Shown one piece after another: positions 11,216 through 23,997 of a DNA stretch of 64,000 bases. The stretch comes from Aralia elata (Eukaryota; Streptophyta; Magnoliopsida; Apiales; Araliaceae): assembly GCA_034770075.1 (NCBI GenBank), contig CM068383.1:37033222-37097221 (forward strand). Reading direction: 5' to 3'. Numbering within the stretch: the first letter of the stretch is position 1; every line of letters begins with the position of its first letter. A model generated the notes under the pieces. It searched no databases. It was not told where the DNA came from and saw only the letters and a program-made list of their open reading frames with translations. A program made the translations under genes and the position numbers.

Positions 11216-13319
11216 TGTTGGTCGATTTAGCAATCGATAAACACACACGTGCAAGTATACACTGCCCACAAGTAATATATGATAAGATATGAGTCGAACC
11301 CACAGGGAATTATGACAAATAATAACCAAGTACCAATCGTATATCAATTTGATCTAATTTAAACGATGAAGGTTTGATTGTTTGTTGATTGGTTGAGTTC
11401 ACAAGTTAAGTAATGAATAAAATGCAGTAAAATATCAAGATACAAAGGTCTAAGATTACAATTTCCCCCAACACATCATTTGAATCTCCTAACTCTCTCT
11501 TTTCAATCAGTTATAACATACGAATTGACAACCGAGAAATCAAAACTACATAAGAGCCTCTGTCGATGGTCAATCACGAATCTTCCTAAGTGGTGCATAG
11601 GTATATGTCTATCATATACACTATCAAGAGACTAATTTCAGGAATGATTAATAGACACGTGTCACCAAATCTAATTAATCGTCCCCTCAATTACCAACTT
11701 TCACATCGGAAGTCATTAAGACTAGATTCTCAATTGGTTGCATGCGGTAATTAGGTATAAATCTATCCCAACTACTATCAAGATACCTATTATTGCAGAT
11801 AATTAATAAGACACACGTCACTTAATCCGATTAATAACCCACAACAATCTATACTCTCACATATTATCATAACTAGGTCTTAACCTATAATCCGTTCGTC
11901 AAGTTCATTTAGGTTCCCAAGGTAATTACGGGCCAAGCAATTAATCTAGAAAGCAAAGGTTATGACAATCAATTCACAAATGAATAACTGAAATCAATAG
12001 AGAGAGAAATTAATTCAATTTAAGTGTTGGGTTCCATTGCAATCTTAGAATAGAAGGTTAGTTCATGATAGCTACAATAAACATCAATTTTAATTTATAC
12101 ATTGTCAAATTCAAATTATAAAGGAGTGGAAAATCTAGAAATGAAACCACTTTTGAAGTTGTTCAGCTGTTGTTCCTTGGGTTGTTGTTGGTTTCTAGCT
12201 CTCCTCATTAGTTTTGCAATTCTTGTTGACTGAGTTCCTTGGCTTGTGGCTTGATTCAGCTTGATTTGCATCCTTTAGCCCTGTTGTTTGATGTATTTTG
12301 TAGCCTCCCTCTCTCTAGATGTCTGATATGTAGCTTAGAAGAGATTATATATAGCCTCTATCAAGAAACCCTAGCCAAAATCGGACAAAATAGAGCTCAG
12401 ATCGCACTATAACTGTGTCAGATCGCACTCACGACAGAGTTGGCGAGCCCGTACGGTGCCTGGCGCGCGCGCTCCCAAGCCGTGGTTGGCCCATGTCGAG
12501 TGCCGCACGCCTGCACGTTGGCTGCCGCATGCCCGCGCCCAGCGCCTGGGCCGCACGCCGAACGCCTGCTGCCCCGCACACCCGTGCCGCGCGCCTGGGC
12601 CGCACGCTGGCCGCACGCCCAACTGCCGAGTGACGCCGAGCCCCGCGCGCGCGCTCGCCCAACGGCGAGGCTGCCGAGCGCCCGCGCCCAGCTGCCGATG
12701 TCGACCGCTCGCCCCGCGCCCAGCGCCCATGCGCCCGCGCGCGCCGCGCGGTGCCCGCGCCCAGCGCCTGCCTGGTGCCCCCAGTTGCTGCACGTCGTGC
12801 CCGTGGCTTGGCCGACGCCGCACGCCGTGCACGCCTTCCAACGCCGTGCACGCCCAACTTCCAAATGTCATCAAATTCAACGCCGAGCATCGTCATACAC
12901 AACTTTTCACCATATTATCATTCGGGCACGGATATCCAAGCACGGCCTTGCCCTCGTGGCTTGGCCGACGCCGCACGCCGTGCACGCTTTCCGACGCCGT
13001 GCACGCCCAACTACCAAATGTTATCAAATTAAGCACCGAGCGTCGCCAAGCACAAATTTACATCATACTACCATTCGGGCACAGACATCCAGGCACGAAC
13101 ATTGAGTTAATACAAACAACGATCCGAGCAGTCTTTATTTCAATTCCTACAAACATAATAAAAATGCATCAAGGCAACATAAAACATGTAAAAAACATGT
13201 AAAAACTAATTTATGTAGAAATAAGATAAAAATTCATAAAAACCACATAAAATACCTAAAGATTTGCAAATTATCAAGGCCAAAAGTACCCAAATTGTGT
13301 GTATAAAACACACTCATCA
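11216..13319 (-). repeat. 5' LTR of the Athila-like element
   Basis: 2104 bp copy of 5779-7936 with the same TGTTGG start and CATCA end, directly followed by the TTCAC target duplication. Like its partner it holds a GC-rich block (about 12430-12870) that keeps several frames open; the open frames at 12407-13202 are therefore not called. Confidence 0.9.
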
Positions 13320-13324
13320 TTCAC

Positions 13325-13707
13325 TGCGAGAGAGGGGGTTGTAGTCAATGTTGTCACCTGATTCTCACTTAATTAAACTTTAATTGTGTTAATATTATGG
13401 TTGCATAATGGCGTAATCTTTTGGAAAAGGACATTCCTATTGGAGTAGTAATCATTCATTAATTACAAGTTAAAGCTCACTTTGTTTCTTTCTATTTTTT
13501 CTTTCTATTGCTGAAACATACTACCCACTCCCTTCCATAAAGTATCCTAGTTGAAAATTTATAAATAGTAAGAATGTATTTTGTTTTTCCGTGGATCTAA
13601 TTAACTTAATGATGTATAATAATGAAATTAAAATGTCAAGCTTGAGAATATTGATAAAATAAGAATTAAATGCATTTTGAATATCTCAAATATACTCCAT
13701 TTTGTAT
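13325..13707. other. Flank between Athila-like and copia elements, with half a MITE
   Basis: No gene. The last ~40 bases (from about 13667) read AAATGCATTTTGAATATCTC and on to TTTTGTAT. This is the outer end of the MITE continuing at 27933, cut apart by the copia insertion; TGTAT at 13703-13707 is the left target duplication. Confidence 0.6.
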
Positions 13708-14005
13708 TGATAGGTCTCCAAATCTGATAGCTTTATTTTGATGATAACACATTAAGTTAAAAACGTCAAATAAAGTAGAATCCTCTCCATAGGAATATAA
13801 TATTATATTATTTTCTTTTATACATCTTTATTAACTAAAATATTTTTCATCCTCAATTGAATTTAATGTATGACCTTAATAAACTAATATCAAGTGTTAA
13901 TAAAATTAATTCATATACTAACATTTCCTAAGGCAAGGAGATTCCTATTTCTTTTTCTAAAATGATTTTTCTAAAATCTTTTATGGGCAAAAAGATAAAT
14001 TATTA

Positions 14006-14040
<35 letters not shown>

Positions 14041-15847
14041 TGTGTGTGCATGCATGTGTTGTGCTTAAATGGACTTAACTAAAGTGCATGTGTGTGTGTG
14101 TGTCGTGGAATTGTGTGTGGGCATGTGCATGTTTACCAAAAGGAAAGTAAAGGTTTTAAAACCTCTGTTAACCACTGACATGCAAATGAAAAGTTGTAAA
14201 CATTTTTTAGCTTGCCCAATCCGTGTGATTCAAATTTGATTCGAACCATTTATTTTCTATCAAACGAATCTGGACCATTAAATTCAAAATCAGAATTTCA
14301 AATTACCTTTTGCCCTAACTTCTAAAAATCTATAAATAGGAAGTTTTTCTTCATTTCCAATTTGCAAATTTACAAAGCAAAAGAAAAGCTCTCACTATCC
14401 TTGCCTACATTTCTTTATAGAAGCTTTCACTATTTCTTCTAACAAAGTTCTAGCATTCTGAAAAAGAAAAGATTGGTCAAAGTATTTGAGATTATTAAGT
14501 TGTCTTATTTGCTTTATCTCATACTTGTTTATATTTATATATATATATATAGATATTCGAATTTAAATTGTTATACACATTTAAATATATATCTATATTT
14601 CATCTATTCTTATCAATTAAAAGATTAATTTTAGATACCGATATTTGAGGGCATTCCTTAAACAAGAATATCATTCAAACGGTGTTTGAAGTTCTAAGTG
14701 ATCGTTTATTGATATTACTTATTTATATAAATATTGTAAAGTAGATCAACAATTAAATACTGAAACAATTCGGAAATATATCCGACCGGTATTTAAAATC
14801 GAGTGATCTATCGAAAATATTTATATAAGTATCAATTGTGAAAACTTAAATTCGGTCAGTTTTAGATACCGATATTTGAAAATATTTCTTTTAACAAAGA
14901 AAATTATTCAAACAGTGTTTGAAGTTCTAAGTGGCCTTATTTAATATTCACATAATAGATAAAATATATTATCATATATATTTGGAGTAGAACGAATTTA
15001 TTTGATATATCAAATATTGCTTAACTAATTTATTTATTATACTTGATATCTGTCATTACAAGTATTTGATCTTATATTCATATTTATATAATACTTGTTG
15101 CATTGATTAAACTGTTATATCTGTTTAAATCAATAGAAACACATTCTTTATTATAAAGAATATATATTTCTTTATAAACTAGCATTAACATTATATCTGC
15201 TTACACAGAAGCACATTCCACAAATATATAAAAGTCATTGTACTCTTATATAATTACTTGATCTTTAATTGTATCTGCTTATTCAAGAAGCATATTTCTG
15301 TCAAACTCATTTGAAAAGGAAAAGGGTAGAGTTAGTTTATTTTATGTACTTGTGAGAAAAACAAGTAATTCTTTGACCAAGACCAGAGTCTTAGAGAGGT
15401 TAGCTGGGAGTTGGGTCTCTAGTGAACTTGTGAGGAAAAAAAGAGACTGTTGTTTCAAGATCAGATCATAGAATAGAACTGAACTCAAAAGAAAGGTACA
15501 ACTAAGCTTGTGGAGAGAGTTGGGAGCTTGCTGTCCAAGATAGTTAGTTGTGGATGGTTGTTAGTTTATCTTTAAAACTTTGTAAAGGCTTCTCCGCCTA
15601 TTGAAGGAGTATTTATTACTGGGAGTAATAGGATCTCAAGTCCTGGAGAGGAGCTTGAGACTGGACGTAGTAACATACCCAAGTTGTATGTTGTGAACTA
15701 GATAAATCTCTTTGCATTGTGTGATTGAATTTTTACTATCTTGTTTATTAATTTCTTACACTAAAAATTCAAAAAGGCTAAGATAAATTTTTTAAACAAT
15801 GATAATTTATTCAACCCCCCCCCCCTTAGATTATTATTGGACTTTCA
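13708..15847 (+). repeat. 5' LTR of the copia element
   Basis: 2140 bp. It contains a TA microsatellite near 14010-14038 and a second near 14537. A block carrying TTTTAGATACCGATATTTGA then CAAACRGTGTTTGAAGTTCT occurs twice (about 14630-14700 and 14855-14935), an internal duplication kept in the other LTR. A TATAAATAGGAAG string at about 14331 is a good TATA box for the element's transcript. Confidence 0.9.
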
Positions 15848-15863
15848 ATTGGTATCAGAGCAG
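15848..15863 (+). other. Primer-binding site of the copia element
   Basis: TTGGTATCAGAGC starts one base after the LTR end. This is the usual plant copia primer site, complementary to the 3' end of initiator methionine tRNA. Confidence 0.9.
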
Positions 15864-15919
15864 TGCTTTTTAACTTGTTTGTTAAGTGATTACAAACATA
15901 TCTAAAATTAGATCCATCT

Positions 15920-16132
15920 ATGGCCTACAATACTACTGGTTACAGAGAAGGACTATCAATGTCGAGACCTCCACTATTTGATGGCACAAACTTTGCAACC
16001 TAGAAGAACAGATTCAAAATCTATGCCAAATCACAAGGAATCAAAGTATGGATGGCAATAGAGCGAGGTGTCAAAATTCCCACAAAAATTAAAGGTGAAA
16101 AGATCGTTGAGAATGATATTGAAGAATTCACA
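15920..16132 (+). pseudogene. Copia gag, N-terminal part
   Basis: The ATG at 15920 follows the primer site by about 60 bases and opens MAYNTTGYREGLSMSRPPLF, then DGTNF, the start of the SIRE-type gag with its characteristic PPLFDGxNF motif. A TAG at 16001 replaces the expected tryptophan codon. The frame continues in a good gag context (KIYAKSQGIKVWMAIERG) up to GAA-TTC-ACA at 16132, where a MITE interrupts it. The rest is at 16854 onward. Confidence 0.85.
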
Positions 16133-16853
16133 ATGTTTTCAGAACCGGACCGTTCATCGAACCGGAAAAGGTACCGGGTGGATGGGTCACTGGTCCAACC
16201 AGTGGTCGGACCGTTATTGACCCAGTGACGTCATTAATATGTAATAAATAATAAATAATTAAATATATTAATTATTATTATATATTATATAAAATATTTA
16301 GTAAATATGTAAAATTAATCAATTTATCTACACACACAAAAAATTAAACCTATTTGTACAATGTTTACGTTATACAATTCAAATAAATACTAAATTTATA
16401 TTTAAAAAAATGTATTAAATCACAATCATAACTCAAAACTCAAGAGTGATAAAATCAAACACAAATAAATATAAACATCTCTAGGATACATTCAATCAAA
16501 TTTGGTAAAAAAAAACTAAATCTATTTGTACAATGTTTACTTTATAGTTTATACAATTCAAATAAATACTAAATTTATATGAAAAGAAAGATATTAAATC
16601 ATGATCATAACTTAAAACTCAATCAAGGATACATTCAATCAAATTCGAAAAAAAAAGTGTTGAGGTAGGGAACCGGTAAAACCGGTGACCCGGTGACCGG
16701 GTCACTGGGTCGACCGGTCCAACCGCCGGGTCACCGGGTTTGACCGGTTTTTGACCAAAAAACGGTTTTTTCAAAAAACCGGACCGGAGTGCCGACCGGT
16801 TCCGGTTTTTACCGGTCGGACCGGCGGTCCGGTCCGGGTTTAATTACAGTGAG
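16133..16853. mobile_element. hAT-type MITE inserted in copia gag
   Basis: About 720 bases without coding potential split the gag frame. Flanking 8-mers AATTCACA (16125-16132) and AGTTCACC (16854-16861) are a decayed 8-bp target duplication, which fits hAT. The ends are related inverted repeats: TGTTTTCAGAACCGGACCG on the left, and reverse-complement TGTAATTAAACCCGGACCGG on the right. The right third is packed with overlapping ACCGG/CCGGT words (16668-16840). Removing it rejoins the gag codons D-I-E-E-F-T with T-E-D-E-E. Confidence 0.8.
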
Positions 16854-18780
16854 AGTTCACCACTGAAGATGAAGAGGCTATGAATATAGCTTCCAGAGTC
16901 GAACAAGTGCTAACTAGTGCTCTCATTGAAAAAGAATACAAAAGAGTTAGCAATTGCAAGAATGCAAAAGAAATCTGGGAAAAACTGATTGTTACTTATG
17001 AAGTTACCAATCATATCAAAGAAACCAGAAAAGATGCTCTAATCCAAGAGTATGTAAGTTTCAAATTGGAAGAAGGTGAAAAAATCATTGATATGGAAAC
17101 ACATTTTTCGAGGATCATTGATGAGCTGGAACAACTCGGAAAAGCATACACAACAAATGAGAAAAACAGAAGAATTCTTAAAGCCCTTCCATCTATATGG
17201 AAAATGAAGGTTACAGCCATCAAAGAAATGCAAGACCTAACTGTCTATCCCCTTGACAGTCTCATTGGCAAACTTCGTGCCCACGAAGTCAACATGATAG
17301 TCAAAAAGGAAGGATCGGATACAGGTCTCAAGAAGAAAGGAATCGATTTCAAAGCTCTTCTTGTAGATCAAGAAAGCGATGATGAGGAATTAAATGAAGA
17401 ACTCTTGAGTTTAGATAATAATGAAGTTGCTTTATTATCAAGACAACTCAAGAGAGTGATCCAGAGTAAAGCCAGAAAATATGGCAAAGGCTTTATGCAA
17501 ACAAATAACAACTTCAACAACTTCAAAGGGAAACAAACCTTTAAGCCAAGATCGCAAGGAGGAAACTTCAAGTCAAATAACAACAACTTCAAAGGTGTCA
17601 GTTATAATGAAAATTCAAACACATGCTTTGAATGTAACCAGCCTGGACACTTCAAAAAGGACTGTCCAAAACTAGCAAACAACAAAGTGCTAGTAGCTGA
17701 GGAAGGCTGGGATCTAAGTGACGAAGAAGCAACTGCTGAACAAACCGAAGAAATCACAAACCTTTGTTTAATGGCAGATAATGACTCATCACCAAGATCT
17801 AATGTAAATTTTGAACATCAATTACCTAGCACTTCATTTGTCACACATTCATTAGAAGATATAATTCATTAGAAAAATTAATCAAGACTAACAGAAATCT
17901 TGAAATTGAAAATTCAAATTTAACTGTTATTAATGAAAGTTTAAAAGAAGAAAAAGAGATACTAGAGAATGACTCTTCAGAAAATTTATTAATAAAGAAA
18001 GAATTAGAAAAATTGAGAAAAATAAATAAAGATCTTGAGATAGAAAATTCGACACTAATCATCTCTATTGAAATCTTGAAGTTGAAAATTCAACACTTGT
18101 TGTAATCAATGAAGACACTCAAATTCAAAATCAAGTGTTAATGAAGATATTAAAAATCTCAAACTTGAGAATTTATCTCTAAAGATAGAATTGGAAAAAC
18201 AAAATACAGACTCTTCTTTAATTGAGCAAATTAAAATCTTAACTAGAGAACGTGATGATTTGAACACTACTGTTATTAAATTCACAAAAGGAAAAGAAAA
18301 TCTTGATATTATGCTTAATCAGCAAAGATGTGGTTTTAACAAAGAAAGATTATGATATATTGGAGAATCTAGTAAAACAAAAGGCAAAGGACTTTATCAT
18401 GTTAAAAGTAAAGAGAAAGAAAATCATACATCTCCATTTACTAAATGCTCTTATTGTAATAGAAATGGTCATTCCATTTACATGTGCAATGCTAGAAATG
18501 GAAAGTATAAAGGAAAAATGATTTGGGTTCCAAAAGGAACTTACAAAGCACCCACTATTATAAGAAAATAGTTTTATAATGAAAGATCTTATAAAAATTA
18601 TCATCAAGATTTTTCAGGATATAAAAATAGAGTTAATCATGCATCTTATAGACCTGTTACTCATAGAATACATGTGTCTAATAAAACTTATTATCCTGAA
18701 CCCACTTTTGTAAAGGAAAATACAAATGATCCTTATACAAAATGGAAAACTCACCCAAAGGACCCTTCTTATTAAAGGGT
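16854..18780 (+). pseudogene. Copia gag, C-terminal part (UBN2 domain, coiled coil, two zinc knuckles)
   Basis: From 16880 a 330-codon frame carries the gag UBN2-type domain (motifs NAKEIWEKLIVTYE and LPSIWKMKVTAI) and a CCHC knuckle CFECNQPGHFKKDC near 17624. It runs off at 17872 by frameshift; the next frame continues with leucine/glutamate heptads (EKLIKTNRNLEIENSNL onward), a coiled coil expected in SIRE-type gag. A second knuckle CSYCNRNGHSIYMC lies near 18449. At least two frameshifts and a stop near 18570 break it. Gag would form the cytoplasmic particle and bind the genomic RNA. Confidence 0.85.
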
Positions 18781-18802
18781 ACCAGTATTGTGAAATCAGT
18801 AT

Positions 18803-21800
18803 ATGTTGCAGGTATGCCTTGCAGCTGACTCTAGTAAAAATAAATGGTATCTTGATAGTGGTTGTTCAAGACATATGACGGGAAACAAATCAAAATTGAA
18901 CAATTTACAAGCTACAGAATATGGTGAGGTAACCTTTGGAGATAACAACAAAGGTAAAGTAATTGGAATTGGAAGTGTTGGTAATAAATACATAACAATT
19001 TCTAATGTGCAATTAGTCACAGGACTCAGGTACAATCTTTTATCTATTAGTCAATTATGTGATAGTGGTCTTAAAATATCTTTTAATACTCAAAATTGCT
19101 CAATATTTGATCAATCTGGTAAATTAGTTTTACTATGCCCTAGAAATCAGAATGTATACACATGTGACCTAGATGCATACTCTCACCTAGACAATGTTTG
19201 TCTTATATCTGCAAATGATGATCCATGGCTTTGGCATCGCAGATTAGGACATATTAACATGAAACTAATCAATAACATTTCTTTTAAAGAATATGTTCGC
19301 GGTCTTCCAAAACTGAAGTTTTTAAAAGATCATATTTGTGAAGCGTGTGAACTAGGAAAACAAATACATGCGTCTCATAAACCTAAACTCGCAGTATCAA
19401 CCTCTCGACCTTTAGAACTCTTGCATATGGACCTAGTAGGACCTATTCCTAAACATAGCATGGGTGGTGCTATATATATTCTAGTTTTGGTTGATGACTA
19501 CTCTTGATTTACATTGGTTGATTTTCTGAAATTTAAAAATGAAGCTATAAATTCTTTCTCTACTTTATGTAAGAAAATTTGGAATCAACAGGGAAGTTCT
19601 ATTGTTTATATTCGATCTAATCACGGAAGAGAATTTGACAATTCTGATTTTATTATGTTTTGTGATGAGCATGGTATAAGTCATAACTTCTCTGCTCCTT
19701 ACACGCCACAATCAAATGGTGTGGTTGAAAGAAAAAATCGAACTCTACAGGAAATGGCTAATACTATGTTAAATGAATATCGTCTTCCTAAGTATTTTTG
19801 GGCTGAAGCAGTAACAACGTCCTATTATATTTTAAACCGAGTTCTATTAAGACCTATTTTACTCAAAACTCCCTATGAGCTGTATTACAAAAGAACTCCA
19901 AAAATAAATTATTTTCGTGTTTTTGGAAGTAAATGTTTTATTTTAAAAACAAGAGGACATCTGCTAAAGTTTGATCCCAAATCTGATGAGGGAATTTTTC
20001 TGGGATATTCACTTAATAGTAAAGCATACAGAGTTTTTAACAAAAGAAGTCTAGTTATTGAGGAATCAATGAATGTAACTTTTGATGAGTCTCAGCCACC
20101 CCCCAAATATAAAGAGTTAGTTGACAGCGACATAGTCATTGAAGACATTCTCAGAAATATGGAGGAACCAAAATTAGAAAATGCATCTCCACCTATCAAT
20201 GTTAATCCTCTTGAAAATCCCAATCCTCAGTTAAATGACTTACCCAAAGAGTCACATGTTATTAAAAATCATCCTTTAGAAAATGTGATTGGTGATATTG
20301 ATAAAGGAATTCTTACTAGATCTCAAGCACATAACTTGGCTGGTCATTTATCTTTCTTGTCCCAAATTGAGCCTAAAAATATAAAAGATGCTTTACTGGA
20401 CGAAGATTGGATAATAGCCATGCAGGATGAACTTGAACAGTTTACCAGAAATAAAGTATGGGAATTAGTTCCAAAACCCGAGGATACTTCCATTATTGGA
20501 ACTCGATGGGTTTTTCGTAACAAACTAGATGAAAGTGGAGCTATTGTACGTAATAAGACCAGACTTGTTGCACAAGGGTATAATCAACTTGAAGGAATTG
20601 ATTATGATGAAACATATGCTCCTGTTGTTAGAATTGAATCTATACGTATGTTACTAGCTTTTGCATGTTATAAAGATTTTAAACTTTTCCAAATGGATGT
20701 CAAATCTGCTTTTTTAAATGGTGTTATTGAAGAGGAAGTTTATGTTAAACAACCTCCTGGCTTTGAAGATTTTGATCATCCTGAGTATGTGTATAAGTTG
20801 CATAAAGCTTTATATGGTTTAAAAAGGCCCCTCGAGCATGGTATGAATGCTTAAGTAAATTCCTGCTAGAAAATGGTTTTAAAAGGGTGTTGTCGATACA
20901 ACTTTATTTACTAAGTATAAAAATGATGATATTCTTATTATTCAAATTTATGTTGATGACATCGTTTTTGGTTCTACTAATATTATTATGTGCAATGATT
21001 TCTCTGAAAGCATGAGCAAGGAATTTGAAATGAGCATGATGAGAGAATTAAATTTCTTCCTAGGATTACAAATCAAACAAGGTGAAAAAGGTATTCATAT
21101 TTCTCAATCTAAGTACTGTAAAGAAATGATTAAGAAATTTGGTTTAGAATCTGTAAAACCTCTTAATACTCCTATGTCATAAATTAACAGATGATGAAAA
21201 TGGTAAAAATGTTGACACAAAGAAATATAGAGGAATGATTGGAAGTCTATTTTATATCACTGCTAGTAGACCTGATATTATGTTCAGTGTCTGTAAATGT
21301 GCCAGATTTCAATCAAATCCTAAAGAAACACACTTGATAGCAGTAAAACGAATATTTCGGTATCTTAAGGGAACTATCGACTTAGGTTTATGGTATCCAA
21401 AAGGTCAACCATTTGATCTTGTGTGTTTTTCAGATTCTGACTACGCCGGTCATTATGTTGATCAAAAAAATACTAGTGGCACGTGTCAGTTTCTTGGTGG
21501 ATGTCTAGTTTCTTGGTTTTCTAAGAAACAAAACTCAGTATCCATTTCTATCATAGAAGCCGAATATATAGTTGTTGCACGTTGTTGTGCACAAATATTA
21601 TGGATGAAACAGACTCTCGCTGATTACAACTTAAAATTTAATTGTGTCTCTATCTTATGTGATAATACAAGCACTATAAATTTAAGTAAAAATATTGTAT
21701 TACATGCTAGATCAAAACACATAAATGTCAGACATCATTTCTTACGTGATCATGTAAACAGTGGCAATATTAAATTAGAGCACATTGATACAGAATTAAA

Positions 21801-21888
21801 TATTGCTGATATTTTTACTAAACCTTTGAGTGGTGATAGATTCTGTAAATTGCGTATAGATTTAGGAATGCTAGATCTCTCTTCATAA
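18803..21888 (+). pseudogene. Copia pol: protease, integrase, reverse transcriptase, RNase H
   Basis: Domains in order: protease with DSGCSRHM (about 18857); GAG-pre-integrase with HRRLGH and CEACELGK zinc ligands; integrase core beginning MDLVGP (about 19428); reverse transcriptase with QMDVKSAFLNG and YVDD (about 20949); RNase H with SDSDYAG and the terminal IADIFTKPL. Breaks: TGA at 19504, frameshifts near 20826 and 20880, and a frameshift/stop at 21181. The second catalytic aspartate of the integrase is asparagine (IRSNHGREF near 19612, usually SDHG); the glutamate in VVERKNRTL is kept. The copia order (integrase before RT) is clear. The element cannot move by itself. Confidence 0.92.
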
Positions 21889-21982
21889 ACAATTGCTTGT
21901 TTAATATCTATCAATTAATTTTTGCTTGGTAATATGTAATTATGTAAAATATTTTTTATTAAAAAAATTAAAATAAAATAAA

Positions 21983-22021
<39 letters not shown>

Positions 22022-22101
22022 TCAATATTTAATTATTTTTACATATTAATATACTCCATTTATTGATTAGTATTGCTTAGGTAAAATGCTATTGCTGTTT
22101 T

Positions 22102-22149
<48 letters not shown>

Positions 22150-23997
22150 CTATTAATTATCTTATATATATATATATATATATATTTATATACATAAATA
22201 TTTATGTATTTATTAATATCCTTAATAATTTATAATATATATAATAATATGTAATATTATTAATTATCTTATATATACATATATTATATATTAATATCAG
22301 AATTAATCTAAGTTGTTGATCTAAAGGAATCATCGAACGGACAATATCAGATCCATCCATGTGTCTTTGTTTCGACCAATCAGAAGCCACCTAAGTAAAT
22401 CACATGGATCGAGCATAGCGACCGTTTGATCATACAGAAGAAGCACAAATTCATCTCAATCGTCGGATCAAGGTCAACCGGTCAGCCCAAACGTTTTAAA
22501 ACTCAGATTTGATCGCAACCGTTGATAAATTTTAAGATCAATTTTCAACCATTGGATCACCTGCTTAACCCTAAATATAAATATCTAAAATTCTTTTTTA
22601 ATCTCATTTTCATCTCTCTCTTTCTCTCTCCTCTGTCGATCAAATTTCTTCTCTCTCTCAACTCTCACAAACCCTAACCTCTCTCTCGGTTAGATCCATG
22701 TTATACACTCTGTTCTTGCAAAATTTAAACCGATCAATCGAATCTATAGTATCGATTTCATACTTCCACCGATTAATTTCCCCAAAATCTAACTTCTTAA
22801 AATTTTACCTAAAAACCCTAGGAATTTCTCAAGTCAAATCATTCGTTCTAGTTTGATTTTGGAAAATCCACCTTAATTAATCGACTCTACATCTCTGCAA
22901 TCTCAACTTCTGCAATTTTTTTTATATACAGATTTTTATAAAATCTATATATGCAATATATGCTGATATTTACCCAAGAAGCACTTTGCAAATGCTCAAT
23001 GAAATATGATACTGAAATGGTTGTGCATAAATTGCTACTATGGGTATATAAAACTCTGCTCAGGTACATTTTTTTACTGTAAACCCTTCTTGTTAAATAT
23101 CTATCTCATCTTTTCTCTGCATATTGCTATTAATTGTTGGGTTTGACTACTGATGGTCAAGAACTCTACGTGATTGTTTTTCCCTATGTGATAGAACTGA
23201 ATTTTTTTTTTTAAAAAAAGGGGATTTTCTGCCTCATATCTTCTATGCATGTATCGAGACTGGATACAATTTTTATCTGTTTATTTTGATGGGTATTTCT
23301 TATATGACGAATAACCTAAACCCTCCTATGCCTGAAATTTAAATATACTCTTAACTGTTGAGCAAGGATTTGTTTTAACACACTCTGTCATTGCTTCTGA
23401 GTTGGGTTGTAATATTTATGTTTCTACATCTATGATGGTTTTAAATAGTCTGACGTTTTTTTTTTGATATTGTCATAAGTATTTGATAGTCCATATCTGT
23501 CGATATTTGATATTACCTTCTAGTCGTGCAGGCTATTTACTTTCTCTTACTAGACATGCTCAAACTTATTCTCCATGTTTTCCAAAACCTGTTTTCTTAA
23601 AACAAAACAAAAATCTTTTCGGTCAATGTTTTTCTCTTGTTTTTCAAACCTTCTCACCCTTGACTTTTATTTAAACAAAAGACCCTCTAAATGCATTTAA
23701 TAGAAGGGACGGTATTGCAGCTACGAATTGTTATTGAGTACTATCTACTGTAATCATAAATTTTTGCCTACTCTTGCTATGTCTGAGTTCATTACAAATC
23801 CAACTATCCTCATTTAATGAGCATATTATGTGTTCTGTCATCTTACTTGACTGTGAAATTATGCTTGAACTGGTAGTACCAAGTCATACATATCTTCTAT
23901 AAAAGGAACTTGCCCAAACTAACTGTCTATATTCCCTCACTTCATCTATCTGTGCACTTTGTACCTTCTATCTTTCTGCATCTATTGTACTGTCAAC
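21889..23997 (+). other. Post-pol non-coding spacer of the copia element
   Basis: Non-coding. Long TA runs lie at about 21988-22018, 22108-22146 and 22164-22186. From 22310 the sequence changes style: it contains CCAATCAGAAGCCAC, then a TATAAATA at about 22576, then about 90 bases of CT-rich leader ending in ACAAACCCTAACC, as in a plant gene 5' UTR. A second TATA-like site is at 23898. The open frames at 22202-22390 and 22887-23069 have no recognisable motif. Confidence 0.6.
23898..23906 (+). promoter_or_regulatory. TATA box upstream of the post-pol ORF
   Basis: TATAAAAGG lies 100 bases before the ATG at 23998. A pyrimidine-rich leader (TATATTCCCTCACTTCATC and on) lies between them. Spacing and composition fit a plant RNA polymerase II core promoter, and the only reading frame downstream is the post-pol ORF. 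An alternative site is TATAAATA near 22576 with a long leader or intron. Confidence 0.45.

Larger units (their letters stand above)
5779..13319 (-). mobile_element. Athila-like Ty3/gypsy retrotransposon, gag-protease only
   Basis: Two long direct repeats (5779-7936 and 11216-13319), both TG...CA, flank 3.28 kb of internal DNA. The 5-bp target-site duplication TTCAC is exact (5774-5778 and 13320-13324). The primer-binding site next to the right LTR and the purine-rich tract next to the left LTR put the coding strand on minus. Gag and protease remnants match the Athila lineage, and the internal segment ends with the GGGAGGCAACCCAAAT string near 9805 that is typical of Athila-type elements. Reverse transcriptase, RNase H and integrase are missing, so the element is non-autonomous. 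The large LTR and internal non-coding regions are normal for the lineage. Confidence 0.88.
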
